This document shows, piece after piece, positions 1 to 12,248 of a DNA stretch of 64,000 nt; within the stretch, counting starts at the first letter, position 1; each line of letters starts with the position of its first letter. The translations under genes were made by a program, and so were the position numbers. Source of the stretch: Monilinia fructicola (lineage: Eukaryota; Ascomycota; Leotiomycetes; Helotiales; Sclerotiniaceae); the NCBI GenBank assembly GCA_008692225.1, contig VICG01000002.1, positions 3,143,001 to 3,207,000 of the forward strand, read 5' to 3'. Below the pieces are notes generated by a model that ran no database searches, was not told the DNA's origin, and saw only the letters and a list, made by a program, of their open reading frames with translations.

Positions 1-1745
1 GAGTACGTTCAAGCGACATGAATTGTTGTGACGGGCGACAGCTTCAAGATAAAAGTTAAGAATATCCTAAAAGGCATGCAGCCTAGAGTATGCCATGGCT
101 ATTGCTGCGGAATGCGAAATCCGCATTGACTCCCCTCCCGGATAACAAGCATACAAAAACTTTAGAAATACGATACCGAGAAGTACGGTTAGTTTTCAAG
201 TTGGGAACTCTCAGTACGAAGGTGGAACTGCTGTACTCAACAAAGTGTCGCAAGGATAAAAAGCACTACCAGAATTGGCATAATGAATGACTTGCTAAGT
301 TTCTAAGCTGCTAGGGGGGATGTGGAGGGTTTGTTGGACCATTACCATGTTACTGGATCTTGAGCCCCCATAACAATGTCTAGGTTTTCATTCTGAAGGC
401 ACAGCCAGGTGAGGGCACTCATATTACTCGAGTTAAGAACATCCATCTCAGTCTCGTTTTTCGAGAATAATGATGACATTTTGGCCCCATACTTTCTCGC
501 TGTCACCAACGTGCTAAGGTAGAACTTGGGTGATTATTCACTCAAGTCGGACTGCAAGTCTGAGCTGCGGGTTAGCGGCGCAACCTTGACGTAGCCAAGT
601 TTTTTTCCTGTCGGTAGTTGGATGTTGATCATAAGTCAAATGCTCAAATAGTGATATGATAAGCAGATCAAACGCTTGTGTGAGTGCGTAGAGCTACATC
701 CTCTTTGAGCTCCTCATAACTTTCCGAGGGATCTTCTCAAACCATTGTTTGAAAACAAGTAATATTAGGTACAACTTTCATAGCAATTACCTATATTTTG
801 CTTTTATAGGTCTTAAGGTCTTGAGGTCAGGCATTGATGGGAGTCGATCAGCGGGTAGGTCTGCCGCTATATTGTAGTTGCATTAGACTAAACAAATTAG
901 CGTTATGTTTAATTTTGTTTCTCAATTCTATTAAGCCGTTATCGAGATCTTAAAGCCTGTGCAGAAGGCTATATTGTTCTATGATATTGTTCCATTGTTC
1001 TATCATTCCATCGGAGGGTCCGGGGGTTTTTGATTTTTCGAAATCTAATCACATATTAATATATATGAATAACGGTATTCGAACAATCGAAGGGATAACA
1101 TCGGCGATAGCTGTTCCCATTATTAATATAGTACGTCCTGGTAAGTTTTTCAAAATCGGAGGATTTCACAAACCCGGCGACCCGCAGAGATGATGAAGCT
1201 AGAAGTTGGAAGTTTTGAGAAGTGGAGATGGTGAATATGGTACTGTATCGCTGGTGGATTCGAGATTTTAGAGCCTTTAAAGGAACTACCAGGCATTTCC
1301 AAGGTCAACTGGGGCACACCAGCTGATGATAAAATATCTTTGACGAAATTGTTGAGTTGAAGCAAATCTGAATGACTGACTGACTGACCGGCTGGTTGTA
1401 CGTGTTTGATGGATTTTTGACTTTCTTGAAGGTAATATTGGCTGAATTAAAAGGTAAAAGGTATCGGCTAACCCTATCGTATATTAGAAAGCCCAAACTT
1501 CGCCGAGATTGGGAATTAGATCCCTAAAATATCACTCGAAAGTTGTAAGCCCTAAGTAGCTAGATCTAGAGCTATTCAGTGTCTGAACCCTACTAAGGAA
1601 CAGATGCACTTCATTCATATGGCGGCACTGTGGCCTGACGCATTATGAGCTTTGAGTTTCATTTTGATCTAATCCAAAAAGTATCAGCACGACAAATTAC
1701 ACGATACCTGGATCATGGTATCACAATTTACCACCAACGTTTGTA
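1..1745. other. Gene-poor left edge
   Basis: I see no convincing gene here. Only short open frames of about 60-70 codons occur, with no recognisable domain and no shared splice pattern. The sequence is mixed in composition and becomes AT-richer toward the MITE that follows. Confidence 0.5.
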
Positions 1746-2205
1746 CAGAGGTGCTTGGGGTAAGTATTGTAAAACACACCAAAAAAATGACCGAGTCTTG
1801 ATCCACATACAGGGGTATTAACCAATCACAACATCACGCTGGTTGAAAATTTGTATGGGAGAACAAAATGCGTGAAAGTATTGTAAATTTTCATTTTACT
1901 GGAAATTTATTTAAATTATATTCGAATATAATTCGAATTATAATTCGAATTATTATTATTTTTTATTAGAAATTCTATATATAATAACTTTAAGCTAATT
2001 CGAACTTTTATATATATTTTAAATTATATTCAAATCTATAGGATTTCGAAAATATCGAAAATTAGTTGAAAATGGTTAGAATCTCAAAATTTGAAGGGGG
2101 AAAGCTGAATATGTATTTAAAATCCTTAAAGCAGCAGCAAAATTCGTTAAAAACAGCGATGTGGATCAAAAAAATGTTTTACAATACTTACCCCAACAAC
2201 CTCTG
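1746..2205. mobile_element. MITE with 31-bp terminal inverted repeats
   Basis: The left end at 1746-1776 begins CAGAGGTGCTTGGGGTAAGT. The right end at 2175-2205 is its inverse complement, with two mismatches over 31 bp. Both ends are flanked by TA (1744-1745 and 2206-2207), the target duplication of the Tc1/mariner/pogo superfamily. The 460-bp body is AT-rich, with inverted TTCGAATT-type motifs around 1920-2010, and encodes no transposase. The element is therefore non-autonomous and would have been mobilised by an enzyme coded elsewhere. The structure is read directly; the superfamily assignment is inferred from the TA duplication. Confidence 0.85.
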
Positions 2206-3979
2206 TACAGAAATCAAATGGAACGAACTCGGACATTCTATGAAGCCTGAACCATGACCAAACTGATGTTCATTTCTGACTGACTTCTTTCCACGTATAT
2301 CCTTCATTCAGCTCCCGTATTTCAAATTTCCTCTAGTACCATGCTGATGCTGTACCAGATGCCAAACATTGATCACTGGCGCGACCGAGAGCAGACACGT
2401 CAGTAATGGCAAAAAAAAAGAGAGTTCCACTTGTTTGATCCTATTATCAATAACAGAAGCCCTGCGAGCAAATTCATGTGTAGCTTTTTCAATGCATCAG
2501 CGATGCCTTGGAGAGTATGAAACAAGCCCAATCATTTCCGCTTTCTTCATTTGGCTCAGTTGCGCACCGTTGATCTGCCAAAGATGCTTCTGTCAATGCG
2601 TCTTCCAGGAACGAGCCGAGGTATTCTATACTACTGAGTAGTACTACTATTCAAAGTCAGCATCATTTGATATAATTAGTTATGAAGGAATTGGTGTGGG
2701 TATTATAGGAGGCTTTCTCGCGTTTGTCTTTATACTGCAGAAACATGTAATAAGGTTGTGGGAGGACGGCCTGCGGTCATCTACTACCGCGTCAGGTGAA
2801 GCGACAAACCTGATTGCCGCCGCCGCCATCTATTATGAAAAAATATGTACTAAACATCGAATGACTTCAATATTCTGACGAATACATGATGGCCTGTCCT
2901 GTTGTTCTTCGGAACAGTCTGCCTTAGATCCTCATTATATTCTTCTTGCCCACCTGTAGGTACTCCGATTTCGAGGCGCCGAATAAAGTAGGAGGGAAAG
3001 ACATACATACATACATATTAGGCCATGCGGGGAATAAGTTTCGTTTCATCGACAAGGGACGACGATATGATAGATTAAACTTCGGGCAAATCATAAAACT
3101 TTGAGAAATGAACTGCCTAGTAGTGAGTGATTGATATGATATGATGTGATCTGATATGATATGATATCTACGCCGAAACCTCGTCTCACGGCTCTACCTC
3201 CCTCTATAGACAAACGGTAGATCTCCAAGCCTCTCTAATTCCTTCCGTACATAGTATCCGTACATAGTATCCGTACAGCAGCAGGTGGAGACGTTAGGTT
3301 TTAAAATCTTGAAATTGTTAAGTTTCTCTAAGAGTACTATCACTAACCTCATGGATCTTTTCCTCTACATAATATAAGTACCTCTCTAAGTACTGACTCA
3401 AGGATGATATCGGCTGACGGTATTTTCGCAAGCAATACTCAAATAAGAAAGTAACATACTTCAAGATATAAAGTTTGGCTACAGTATTAGTTTATCTATT
3501 ACAATCCACCAGCTAAAAGCAAGCCCAACGTTCAATACCTAGGTGATATAAGATAATAATAATAGCAAGAGTGGACGGAGTTGTCATCGACAGATACGTG
3601 CTCTAGGATAATCTTCCATCATGAATTTTGAATCTTGGATCTTGAATTCTTTATCATTCACCCGTCGTCTCTACCAACCTTATCATCGTCAAGAAAATGC
3701 AGTTGGTTGAACTTACGCGAGGGGATAACTGAGTCAGTTCTTGTTGTACCCTTAATTTATAAAAAACTTTCATACCTAGGAGGTACGGTTACACAAGAAT
3801 CATCACCTGGACATGCATGTCCAATTTGTTTCACTCAGTTCGAAGGCGCAAACTTGGAATCCAATACTTGGCCTTAGCATTCAATTTCATATAGAAGTGT
3901 GTATGATAAATCCTGAATAGTTATATCATACTAAGAAGTATGTTTCTTACCTAATCTGCATCTATCTACTCTGCAGTAA

Positions 3980-4034
3980 TAGCCATTAGCCATTAGCCAT
4001 TAGCTATTAGCTATTAGCTATTAGCTATTAGCTA
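3980..4034. repeat. 7-bp tandem repeat (TTAGCCA/TTAGCTA)
   Basis: About eight head-to-tail copies of a 7-mer occur. The first few read TTAGCCA and the later ones TTAGCTA, so one transition separates two homogenised blocks. It resembles the fungal telomere unit TTAGGG only superficially. Confidence 0.8.
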
Positions 4035-4188
4035 CTTGAGTATAACCTTACGTACTCGGTAAGGGTATAGCCCCGTAGCCCCATTGTCTCGTAGCTCATA
4101 ACTACTGTATATTTTTCTTCTTCTTTCTTCATTTATAATCTATACCTAAGTACATACATACTAATACTCCTATTCTTACTATTGCTTG

Positions 4189-4226
4189 TACCATTACTAT
4201 TACTATTACTATTACTATTACTACTG
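4189..4226. repeat. ATTACT microsatellite
   Basis: Short hexamer/trinucleotide repeat of ATTACT. It gives tyrosine-rich or leucine-rich open frames that are not genes. Confidence 0.7.
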
Positions 4227-7144
4227 TATCATTATCATCATTACTGTAGCTGTTACTCCGAACTTTTCCCTCACTCACTCGCATCATTCTGCGTATTTGC
4301 CCCTCTTGATTTGCAGTATGATCGATCTCCTGCACCCCGCAAAACTAATCCCTTTGCAATGGCCATGTCATTTTACCTCCGTGTCACTGCATGAAGAGAT
4401 ACTCGAGTACTGTACGAGTACATCATATGCATATACAACAAGTATTGTCATCTTACATCAAAATCACTAGATCACACTCCGTACAGCTACTGCTATTACT
4501 ATTTCTGCTACTAGACGAGAACTTAACATGTTCTTATCCAACTTGAAACTTGGCATTAAAAGTCTAATAGTAAATGCCAGATTGACTGTACTCTTCATTA
4601 CTGTATTCATTCGTTCTTATCAAAGCATTTATCTGATAGTTTCTCTCAGAATAAGCAACTCTTGATTTTCAAGCACACTTCTAACGGTCTAGATTGATGA
4701 TCGCCCGCATTATAGTTTGCTCATGTCTAACAGTTGATCCGTTCGCCTTACTTCTCATTCTCATAGGGTTAGAATGCCAGTACCCACCATCGCATTCATC
4801 GCACAGATCCAGTCCAAAAACACCAATTGCGAACCTCAATACCTACAGAGTATATCTATTCATATATTGCCCCATCCCACTGTGCCACAACACATACCGC
4901 ACCTTATTCTTCTACCGCCGCGATCACCGCGCCTTGTTCCCATGCGGGATGTATGTCTCAAAGTATATTCTACGTCTACATGGCTATTATCGCCTCAGTA
5001 CTGTCAACTATAGGCTTCGGACACCCCTTTGCTCATACTAAATTTAACTCCTCGATTCTTGTATTACATACATTTTGACCTGCCGCGCCACATATCTCCG
5101 TCATAATCCATGGACCCTATTCATTGAAACGCCTTCTCGAATGTTCTCGCCTGCTCCGCTCATTTTCACGCCCGTGTAACGCTGTGCCGTTCCACTTTCT
5201 TCACGTCAGCCACTGACGCGGCCCACGCGCACTCATGCTCTTATCAGTCATATCTCGATATCTTTTGGATCAAGACGACAAGAGAGGTCAAACCGTGGTT
5301 GAGGCGTTTTTCAATTCAAGAAGACTATCTATAGTCTCCCCTCTCTGACAGGAAGATGAAAGACCACTCCTTGCCATATTTGACGCCAACGTACATGGTT
5401 TAGCACAGCATTGCAGAGCTAGAAAGCTCTCGAGATGGTCTGGACTACTAATGTGACGGTGAAGATCATGATCTTCTGAGAATGGTCATGTAGTGTTGAA
5501 GTTGAAGCTTTCTGATGCCTTTCAGAAGAAATTAAGATCGTCAGTGAGGAAGACCTCGGAGTTCCTTCGGGAAAACATCGAGATGTTCCTTTGCACCGCC
5601 AATGTTGAAGCTTTGCGAAGTTCGAAGGCTTCTCCGCGGATCAAGCTCATGCAACATATACAGCTGAAAACACTTGGTCTCCGCGTAGGGATACTGCGAG
5701 TGCTGCTACTCTAACTAGTACTCCCGTTTGAATTAGATATAAGGTTACAGGATTTACATATCATGTCCTTGCCATATTTCACGCGCCTCATCAATGCCCA
5801 GCATCACTAATTTCTTATTGCATGGATTAGAACTTTTGCCGACAGCCTCATCCTGTCTCGAAGTTCGGTAGTTGAGTATTTGATCTGTCCAGGAACATTG
5901 TCAAGAATCAAGATGTAAGTCTACATTGATGAGTGTGAGGGGTTGGGTGCTGGGTGTTCAGGTTGGTCTCAGTTTTGTTTCTGTTTTCTTTGATATACGA
6001 TCTTTTTCAAGTTCGCACCTGTAGTAACTTTTGTACCATGATCTCGGATAATACCCTCTTGCCAGTACTTTATATTATAGCATAAGCTTACTATCTAAAC
6101 CCCCTTAAAGTATTTCTGAGTTGCAGAGGACAGACGCAATGACTTCGATGTGACAATACTCGAGTACATGCCCTCATATACAACAGTTTTACTGATCTCG
6201 GAATCAAGTAATATTTATGGAACTCGAAAGACATGGTCTAATATATCTACGAATAACTATACAACACCAATTTCTTCGTCCAAATTGCAAGAGCTGGCAG
6301 AAAAGGCTACATTAGCAAAGCTAGAACTTCAACTTCCCAGGAATCAGTCCAGCTGGACTAATATCCAGGAACTTACTCTACATACCTAACCTTGCTGTGC
6401 AACAAAAAATGTTTGGTGAGACTGGAGATGGGATGATAGTTTCAAATCATCTGAAATCAGGCACGAATTGAGAAAATTCAAATCAAAAGATCCGATGAAA
6501 CAGTTAATCCCTTAAATCCGACTACATGTTCATGCATTGTCAATTCCGATACCAAGAGCCCATCACATCCCCTCTCATCATTCAAGAGACTAGACACTGT
6601 GATTTCATGCCAATCAACCACATAGCGAATGGACAAAAGACTGAACTTTCCCAGATGAAATATCCGGCTATAGTTTGCTGCAGATTCTCATTCAGCTCTG
6701 GCATCGAGGCTACTCAAGTGTTCAGCCCAGAACACGTCAATGAATCGGAATCAATCACAGGTTCAAACGGTGTTTAGCACTCGCATTCTACTATTCTAGT
6801 GTAAGCAAAGTCTTCAGCAACATCCGTATCTCAAGCGATAACAACTGGATACAAACCACAACATTCTATACTATACTATACAGCTGCCTTGGTTCCCGCC
6901 AAAGCATGTTCATAAATCAGAAGCGAGAGGCAGCCCTCGAGTTCACCATAAGGAGATAGATGCTCGTTTGAAACACCAGAACATCGAATGGTAGTATAAG
7001 ATGGAGTCCTTGTAAACTATTAGCCTGCTATACTCATACATACATACTACAACAGACAAGCAAACAACAAACCTCACCACCCAACCCATCAAAACCCCCC
7101 TCTCCCAAACCAAACCCAACCCCAAGCTCAAAAATGCCTACCAA

Positions 7145-7160
7145 CCCCCCCCCCCCCCCC
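7145..7160. repeat. C16 homopolymer
   Basis: Sixteen consecutive C residues inside a C-rich strand-asymmetric stretch. It is a likely site of length error. Confidence 0.9.
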
Positions 7161-7578
7161 AAATCGACCATCCAATTCACGTTCCCCACTCTCCATCCCC
7201 CATTCCCCATTCTCACATCAAAATTCCAACCAGAAACAAGTATTCAAATCCCCCCCACCAGCTCACCAGGACCACCACCCCATCCCCACCACCCAAAAAC
7301 CTCTCCCGTAAACCCAGCATGAGACTCTTCTCTACAACAATATCAACCCCCCCCCCCACACACACCTACCTACCCCGTACCCCCAACAACATACCCTCTA
7401 TGAACATCCTTGATCATCACATCTCGTACCACGGAAGAATCACGGGGTAGGATTGCCACTTTAATTGCTGGCCTCTGGGGCATGGGATGTGCTCTTCCAT
7501 TGATCAATCACCATGAGTTTTCTGTGCCACGTCCACCCTTCCGAGTCGGCGGAACTTTGCAGGAGCGTGATGGCGAGT

Positions 7579-7580
<2 letters not shown>

Positions 7581-7609
<29 letters not shown>

Positions 7610-7610
7610 G
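7581..7610. repeat. GT dinucleotide microsatellite
   Basis: About 15 copies of GT in the region downstream of the calponin-homology gene. Confidence 0.9.
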
Positions 7611-8119
7611 ATTTGATCCTTGTATAGCTAGCTAGCTGTGTCCCATGGCGGCTTAAAGCAGGCGTGGGGTTGAATACTAGGTTCTAATTTGATGTGTGTT
7701 TTCTTGCTACGCATGTCGCGCAAGCTGCTATCTATCGTTCATCGACGGGGTGAGTAGTTGGCTACTCGTTGGTGTTGGCCTGTGGGCCGGGGTATCTGGG
7801 TACATCAGATTTATTCTTTGCTATTAAACTATTTTCCTTCCCTCCTACAGGGTATCATACTATTAATATCGCTATTACTTCACCCCATGAATTATCACAC
7901 TCTTTAAACACAGAGCCTTGCCCAGCACAATCAATTTTCCTTCCCTCCCGCACTCAGGTATAAGATCCCAAACATATCCATCCCAAAACGCGCAAGTATA
8001 CACCCATCAGCCCCAAGAAAACGATGACGTAATTTCCACCCGCGCTCAACAACCTCAGCAATCAAATCTATACCCTGTAGGGTATATTGAGATGCATCCC
8101 GAGGTCTCCTATTTCACAT

Positions 8120-10203
8120 CTATTTTCCTCCATGAGACGGTGGCCTGGGCCCCACAATTTGCCGTCTACCAGCCCCAATCCCTTGAGTTCCCTTGTTCTG
8201 CCCATCACCCCCCGTATACCCCGTCCATTGATTAACATCCCACTTTCCCCCAATGCCCCCACCAATACCATCCACGCCATCACCTCCTGGAACCTTGGTC
8301 TTCAGCTCATTCTGACTCTCTTCCCACTCCTGTTGTCGTTGTCTCTCCATCTCCATTTCCTTTTCTAGAAGAGATTTCGAAGCCCATCCACCAGCTTTGG
8401 TTTTGGCCTGAGAAGCAACGCGACGGCGATCTTCAGCATCGCGTTCGGCATTGCTGGAGAAAGTTCCTATTTCATTTGAATAAGTTGTGGTTGATTTTGG
8501 TGGAGTTGGCGGGGGGTTGGAGGAAAGAAAGCGGTCGGTGCGGTTTGGAGTTTTAGCAGTTGGTGATGTGTAGTTTGCTGGATCAGGAAGAGGTCTTGGC
8601 CCGCCAGTATGTTGAGGTTTAATGGGAGCTACTGCTGGTTCAGGCAATGGACGGGGAGGTTTGACTGGTGGCGCGCCACCTTCACTTGTATTTTGCGAGT
8701 TCCATTGTTTGCGAAGATAGTCTCGTTCATCCTGTCGCCAAGCTTCATCGCTATCCTTTCGTGGTGGTAACCGAGGGCGACTACGAGATCTTGGTCGAGC
8801 CTTTGGCTCTTCCTTGAGACGCAATGTCAAATCATGATCCTCAATGGCCTCCCGATCGCCAGTTTTATGTTTTGAGACTCTTTCTGCTTGGTATCGACGC
8901 TCTCGGTCCCGAGCTTCCGCCAACTCGTGTTCCAATTGTCTAATCCTGTCGGCTTCACGAGAATCGGTTCTGTGACCGTTCTTACTCAACCCCTGCTCAG
9001 CTTGGTATTGACTGAGAAATTGACCTTGTAATCGGGTATCGCTAGTACTTCTTAATCTCTTGCGCTCTTCCGCAGCTCGAGTTTCTGCCTCTGCCTCATC
9101 TTGCTTTCTGCGGTCTTCCTCTGCTTTCCATTTGCGTTCTTGTTCCTCCCACTCTCGTTTCTCGTTCAATGTTTTTTGTCGCAACTTCTCGGTTTCCTCG
9201 GCGAATCTTTTTTCCTCCTCGATACGAGCTTTCTGCTCCTCCGCTGCAACTCTTCGTCGTTCCTCTTCTTCCGTCTCAGCCCTCAATCTTTCATCTTCTG
9301 CCTCTTTTTCTCTTCGCCTCTTCTCCTTTTCAGCCAGACTCGGAACGTTCGGACCAGCGTTTGTAATCTGTCTTCTTCCACCAAATGAAACACCCATACT
9401 ACCTTGACTTGCACCTCCCATATATCCATACTGCGCAATATTCCAGGCTGGAGATGTGGCGCCCTCGTCTGATTTCTTACTCCAACTACTCACTGAACCA
9501 GGTGATGTAGGCGCACCAAATCTGCTCGGACTTCTCCTACCACTGTCAGAACCACCAGTTCTTGAGGCCGTCAAAGAGGTAGGCTTATATCCCGATGATG
9601 CAGTGCTAGCGGTTGAGACCTCTCTACCCCTGTTATTGTACCCGGTTCCAAGATATTGCCCAGTAACCTGCGGGCTCACAACTCCCCCACGAGATTTGGC
9701 ACCGATAGGATTAGGGAATTTGGTAGGCTCAACTCGATTTGCGGCTCTACTGAATGCGGCGATACCTTGAAGTACTTGGGCAGGATCCTTTCCATCATAG
9801 AGATCGACCGTGAGGAATCTATCATGCGCAGGTAGACTTAGAGGTGGCTTTTCACATGCGGCAAGAAATAAAGCGATATTCTCGCGTTGTATAAAGGGCA
9901 TCGTTGCTTTCGGTTTGAATCCACGGACTTTTATAGGATCAATCAAGGCTGCGAGTCTTCAAGTGAGTTAGCATATCCGGATCTTCCTATCACACGAAGA
10001 TAAACATACTTGCAAAGAGCTACTCCATCTTTCAATGCAGCTAGTATGTTATATGTGCCAAAGCGCGCATCATCTCCAACATCTGGCAGACTTTCTCCCA
10101 ATGACTGCTCAATGAAACTCCTCACTTCATTCACAGCAGCTGGAGTAACTCTCTCACCCCTCTTGCTATTCACATCATTGTCGAGATTTGTTACAGAAGC
10201 CAT
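8120..10203 (-). CDS. Calponin-homology-domain protein with calponin-like repeats
   Basis: Two exons, 10010-10203 and 8120-9956, are joined across a 53-nt intron (9957-10009: GTATGT donor, GCTAAC branch site, AAG acceptor). They encode about 676 aa with no frame problem. Residues about 20-130 form a single calponin-homology domain; splicing restores the LCKLAALIDP core. A glycine-rich calponin-type repeat (YGYMGG...FGGRRQI) lies near residue 240. A long Glu/Arg/Lys coiled coil (about 270-410) and proline-rich SH3-ligand-like stretches follow. A second repeat-like segment ending GAGRRQIVGPRPP closes the protein. Yeast Scp1 and fission yeast Stg1 are short transgelin-type actin bundlers with this head, so I infer a cortical actin or actin-patch role. 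The coiled-coil and proline-rich extension is much longer than in Scp1 and suggests scaffolding. It is transcribed away from the 2-kb gap to its right. Confidence 0.88.
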
Positions 10204-10841
10204 GCTTTTTGGTTTGGATGTAAAAATGTGTGTGGTTTCTGCTTTGTTATTAGGATGCGACTCCTTTTTGTTATGAAATCAAATCGCAATCTCAAATCTA
10301 CAAGCACAATCCAAATTGATTCATAAGGCGGGCACATTCGCATGACGGTACCGGTAATTCACCCAAGATGGCCGGCGCTAAGGATGGAACAAGGCTTATC
10401 CTGGAATGCCATTGAAAATTCACTTGAAATATGTTTATTGTTGCTCATCAGATGATGTTTTAAAATAAAATGAGGAATGGGATTTTCATTTATGTATGAA
10501 GGATGTTGAGGATGTTGATGATATCATTGTGCTGTGTATATTTATTTGCTATTGTATTGTGAGGAGTGCATAAAACTACAGTATCTACTACTGTATCTGC
10601 CCAGGTATCTCCTTTGTATCCACCCACGATGGGTTCTGTCTTGCGGCATGTCACATGCACTGGGCTAGTGTATGGTCACGTGACATGGCGGATCAAGTTG
10701 ATGATGACATAACCAGAGAGCCCAGGGGATTCTAGCACAAATGAATTCTTCATATGACCGACATACGAGAGACAGACCACCTAGTAGGTACTCCATCAAG
10801 AGCATTCTTATCATGATCAACACAAATACATCATTGTCATC

Positions 10842-10868
10842 ACCTACCTACCTACCTACCTACCTACC
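10842..10868. repeat. ACCT tetranucleotide repeat
   Basis: About six and a half copies of CCTA. Related TAGG/CCTA tracts recur at 14541, 14661, 30242 and elsewhere in the window. Confidence 0.8.
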
Positions 10869-11624
10869 GACGACTTACCTATCTATTATTGAGCTCCACT
10901 TGACACATCCTTTTTGAACATTTGCGCAAATCATTAAGAGAGAGCTGAAGAAAGAATCATACGATTCATAATAACTTCCTTCTGCAACAAGGTTTCATTT
11001 CTATGTATATTCCGTACTGTACTCCGTACAGAGCAGAGTACAGAGTAAGGATGCTTGATAAATTACAATGAATGGACGGACTAGCTGACTAATAAACCCA
11101 AGTTGAATTACGGACCAAGTCTTCCATATTTGATCCTACCTACAGTAAGCGAACTTTGGATGGAACCTTGGAATCTTGGAACCTTGGAACCTGAGAATCA
11201 TAAAAGTGATCTCGGAATTGTTGATATGGATGCCTGATATATTGGGCTCGAGCATGCCTGGTAGAGACCTTCTAATTGGACATTATGTAAGCTACCTACC
11301 TACGTACTCCGTCCGTATGGTTGTATTATTGGATAATGCTTAATTAGAATGAGCCTAGAATAGTTAATCAATTCCAAAGGATCAAATCAGCTCGCATTCT
11401 CATTGGTCAGATAGGCTAAATAGCTTTATCCGTCTATGACCGATGTTCCGTCATTTTCATACTGTACATCCATCCATACTCCGTACAATCAACTTCCCCA
11501 AAATGTCTCTCAATGGTCTCTCTATCTAACCAATCAGAACTCTCTCATCATCTTTAGTTCCAGCCAGAACATCCACACAGTGGCAGAGGAGAGAGAAAAA
11601 AAAGACCCACCCACATCACGAAAG

Positions 11625-11681
11625 GGCAAGGCAAGGCAAGGCAAGTCAAGTTAAGGCAAGTCAAGGCAAGTCAAGGCAAGT
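11625..11681. repeat. GGCAA/GTCAA pentamer array
   Basis: Tandem pentamers alternate between GGCAA and AGTCA-type units. A related array (GGCAA/GAGCA/AAGCA) is found at 15449-15506. Confidence 0.75.
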
Positions 11682-11835
11682 CTAACTACTGACTACTGGA
11701 AAGACTCTAATCTTCATCTGATCTAGCTTCAAAAGGTTGTCGCGCAAACGCAAGCTTTCACTGTGACAATCTAATTGGAGCTTTCCGAAAGGTACCCCAA
11801 GTTGTCCATACATTTCCAAAAAAGATGCCGTTCTC

Positions 11836-12070
11836 TCTCTCTCACTCTCTCCCTCTCCCCTCAGCTTTCTTTTCTTTCCTTTCCTTTTCTCTCTTTTCCA
11901 CTTTCCATTCATCCCTTCACCCCCCTCCCCAAATTCAAAAATAAGTATTTCATCTTTCCCTTCATTTCTTTTCATCGACTTGACTTTTATCTGTTACTCT
12001 TCCTCTTCCTCTTCTTCTCCATCCTCTTCCTCTGCTTCTTGCCCTTCCTCTTCTTGTCCTTCTTCCATCA
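11836..12070 (+). promoter_or_regulatory. Pyrimidine-rich promoter/leader tract
   Basis: The plus strand is almost entirely C and T for roughly 230 bases, ending about 180 bases before the ATG at 12249. CT-rich stretches upstream of the transcription start are common in strongly expressed filamentous fungal genes. The role here is inferred from position and composition only. Confidence 0.4.
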
Positions 12071-12248
12071 AATATCTCCCACGCCTTCCCAACACAATAT
12101 CATACTTCCATCTCCATCTCAAACATCAATCCAATTCCATCTATCATTTATCCAATAACCTCAATCAATCAATTGATAAAATAGTTAGCTCAAGTCGCGC
12201 CTTGTGAGCATCATTTATTCAAGACCTTAAGAAACACATTTATCCATC

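Larger units (their letters stand above)
2208..8119. other. 5.9-kb intergenic region rich in simple repeats
   Basis: No gene is supported. The region holds a 7-bp tandem repeat near 3980, an ATTACT repeat near 4190, a 16-base C run at 7145, a C-rich low-complexity stretch around 7080-7380 and a GT dinucleotide run at 7581. The small open frames are low-complexity translations of these tracts or lack any domain. The 3' end of the calponin-homology gene closes the region. Confidence 0.5.
10204..12248. other. Divergent intergenic region between CH protein and the 12.2-kb gene
   Basis: No coding sequence is supported. The region holds an ACCT repeat (10842-10868), copies of the ACTCCGTACA motif (about 11021 and 11477), a GGCAA pentamer array (11625-11681) and a pyrimidine-rich tract just upstream of the plus-strand gene. 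Confidence 0.55.

Noticed and set aside
3980..4034. Possible interstitial telomere repeat
   Set aside because: The unit is TTAGCCA/TTAGCTA, not TTAGGG, and it forms a short homogenised microsatellite.
4182..4470. Poly-Leu and poly-Tyr open frames
   Set aside because: They arise from the ATTACT microsatellite.
9060..9407. Serine-rich frames antisense to the calponin-homology gene
   Set aside because: They mirror the Glu/Arg-rich coiled coil on the coding strand.
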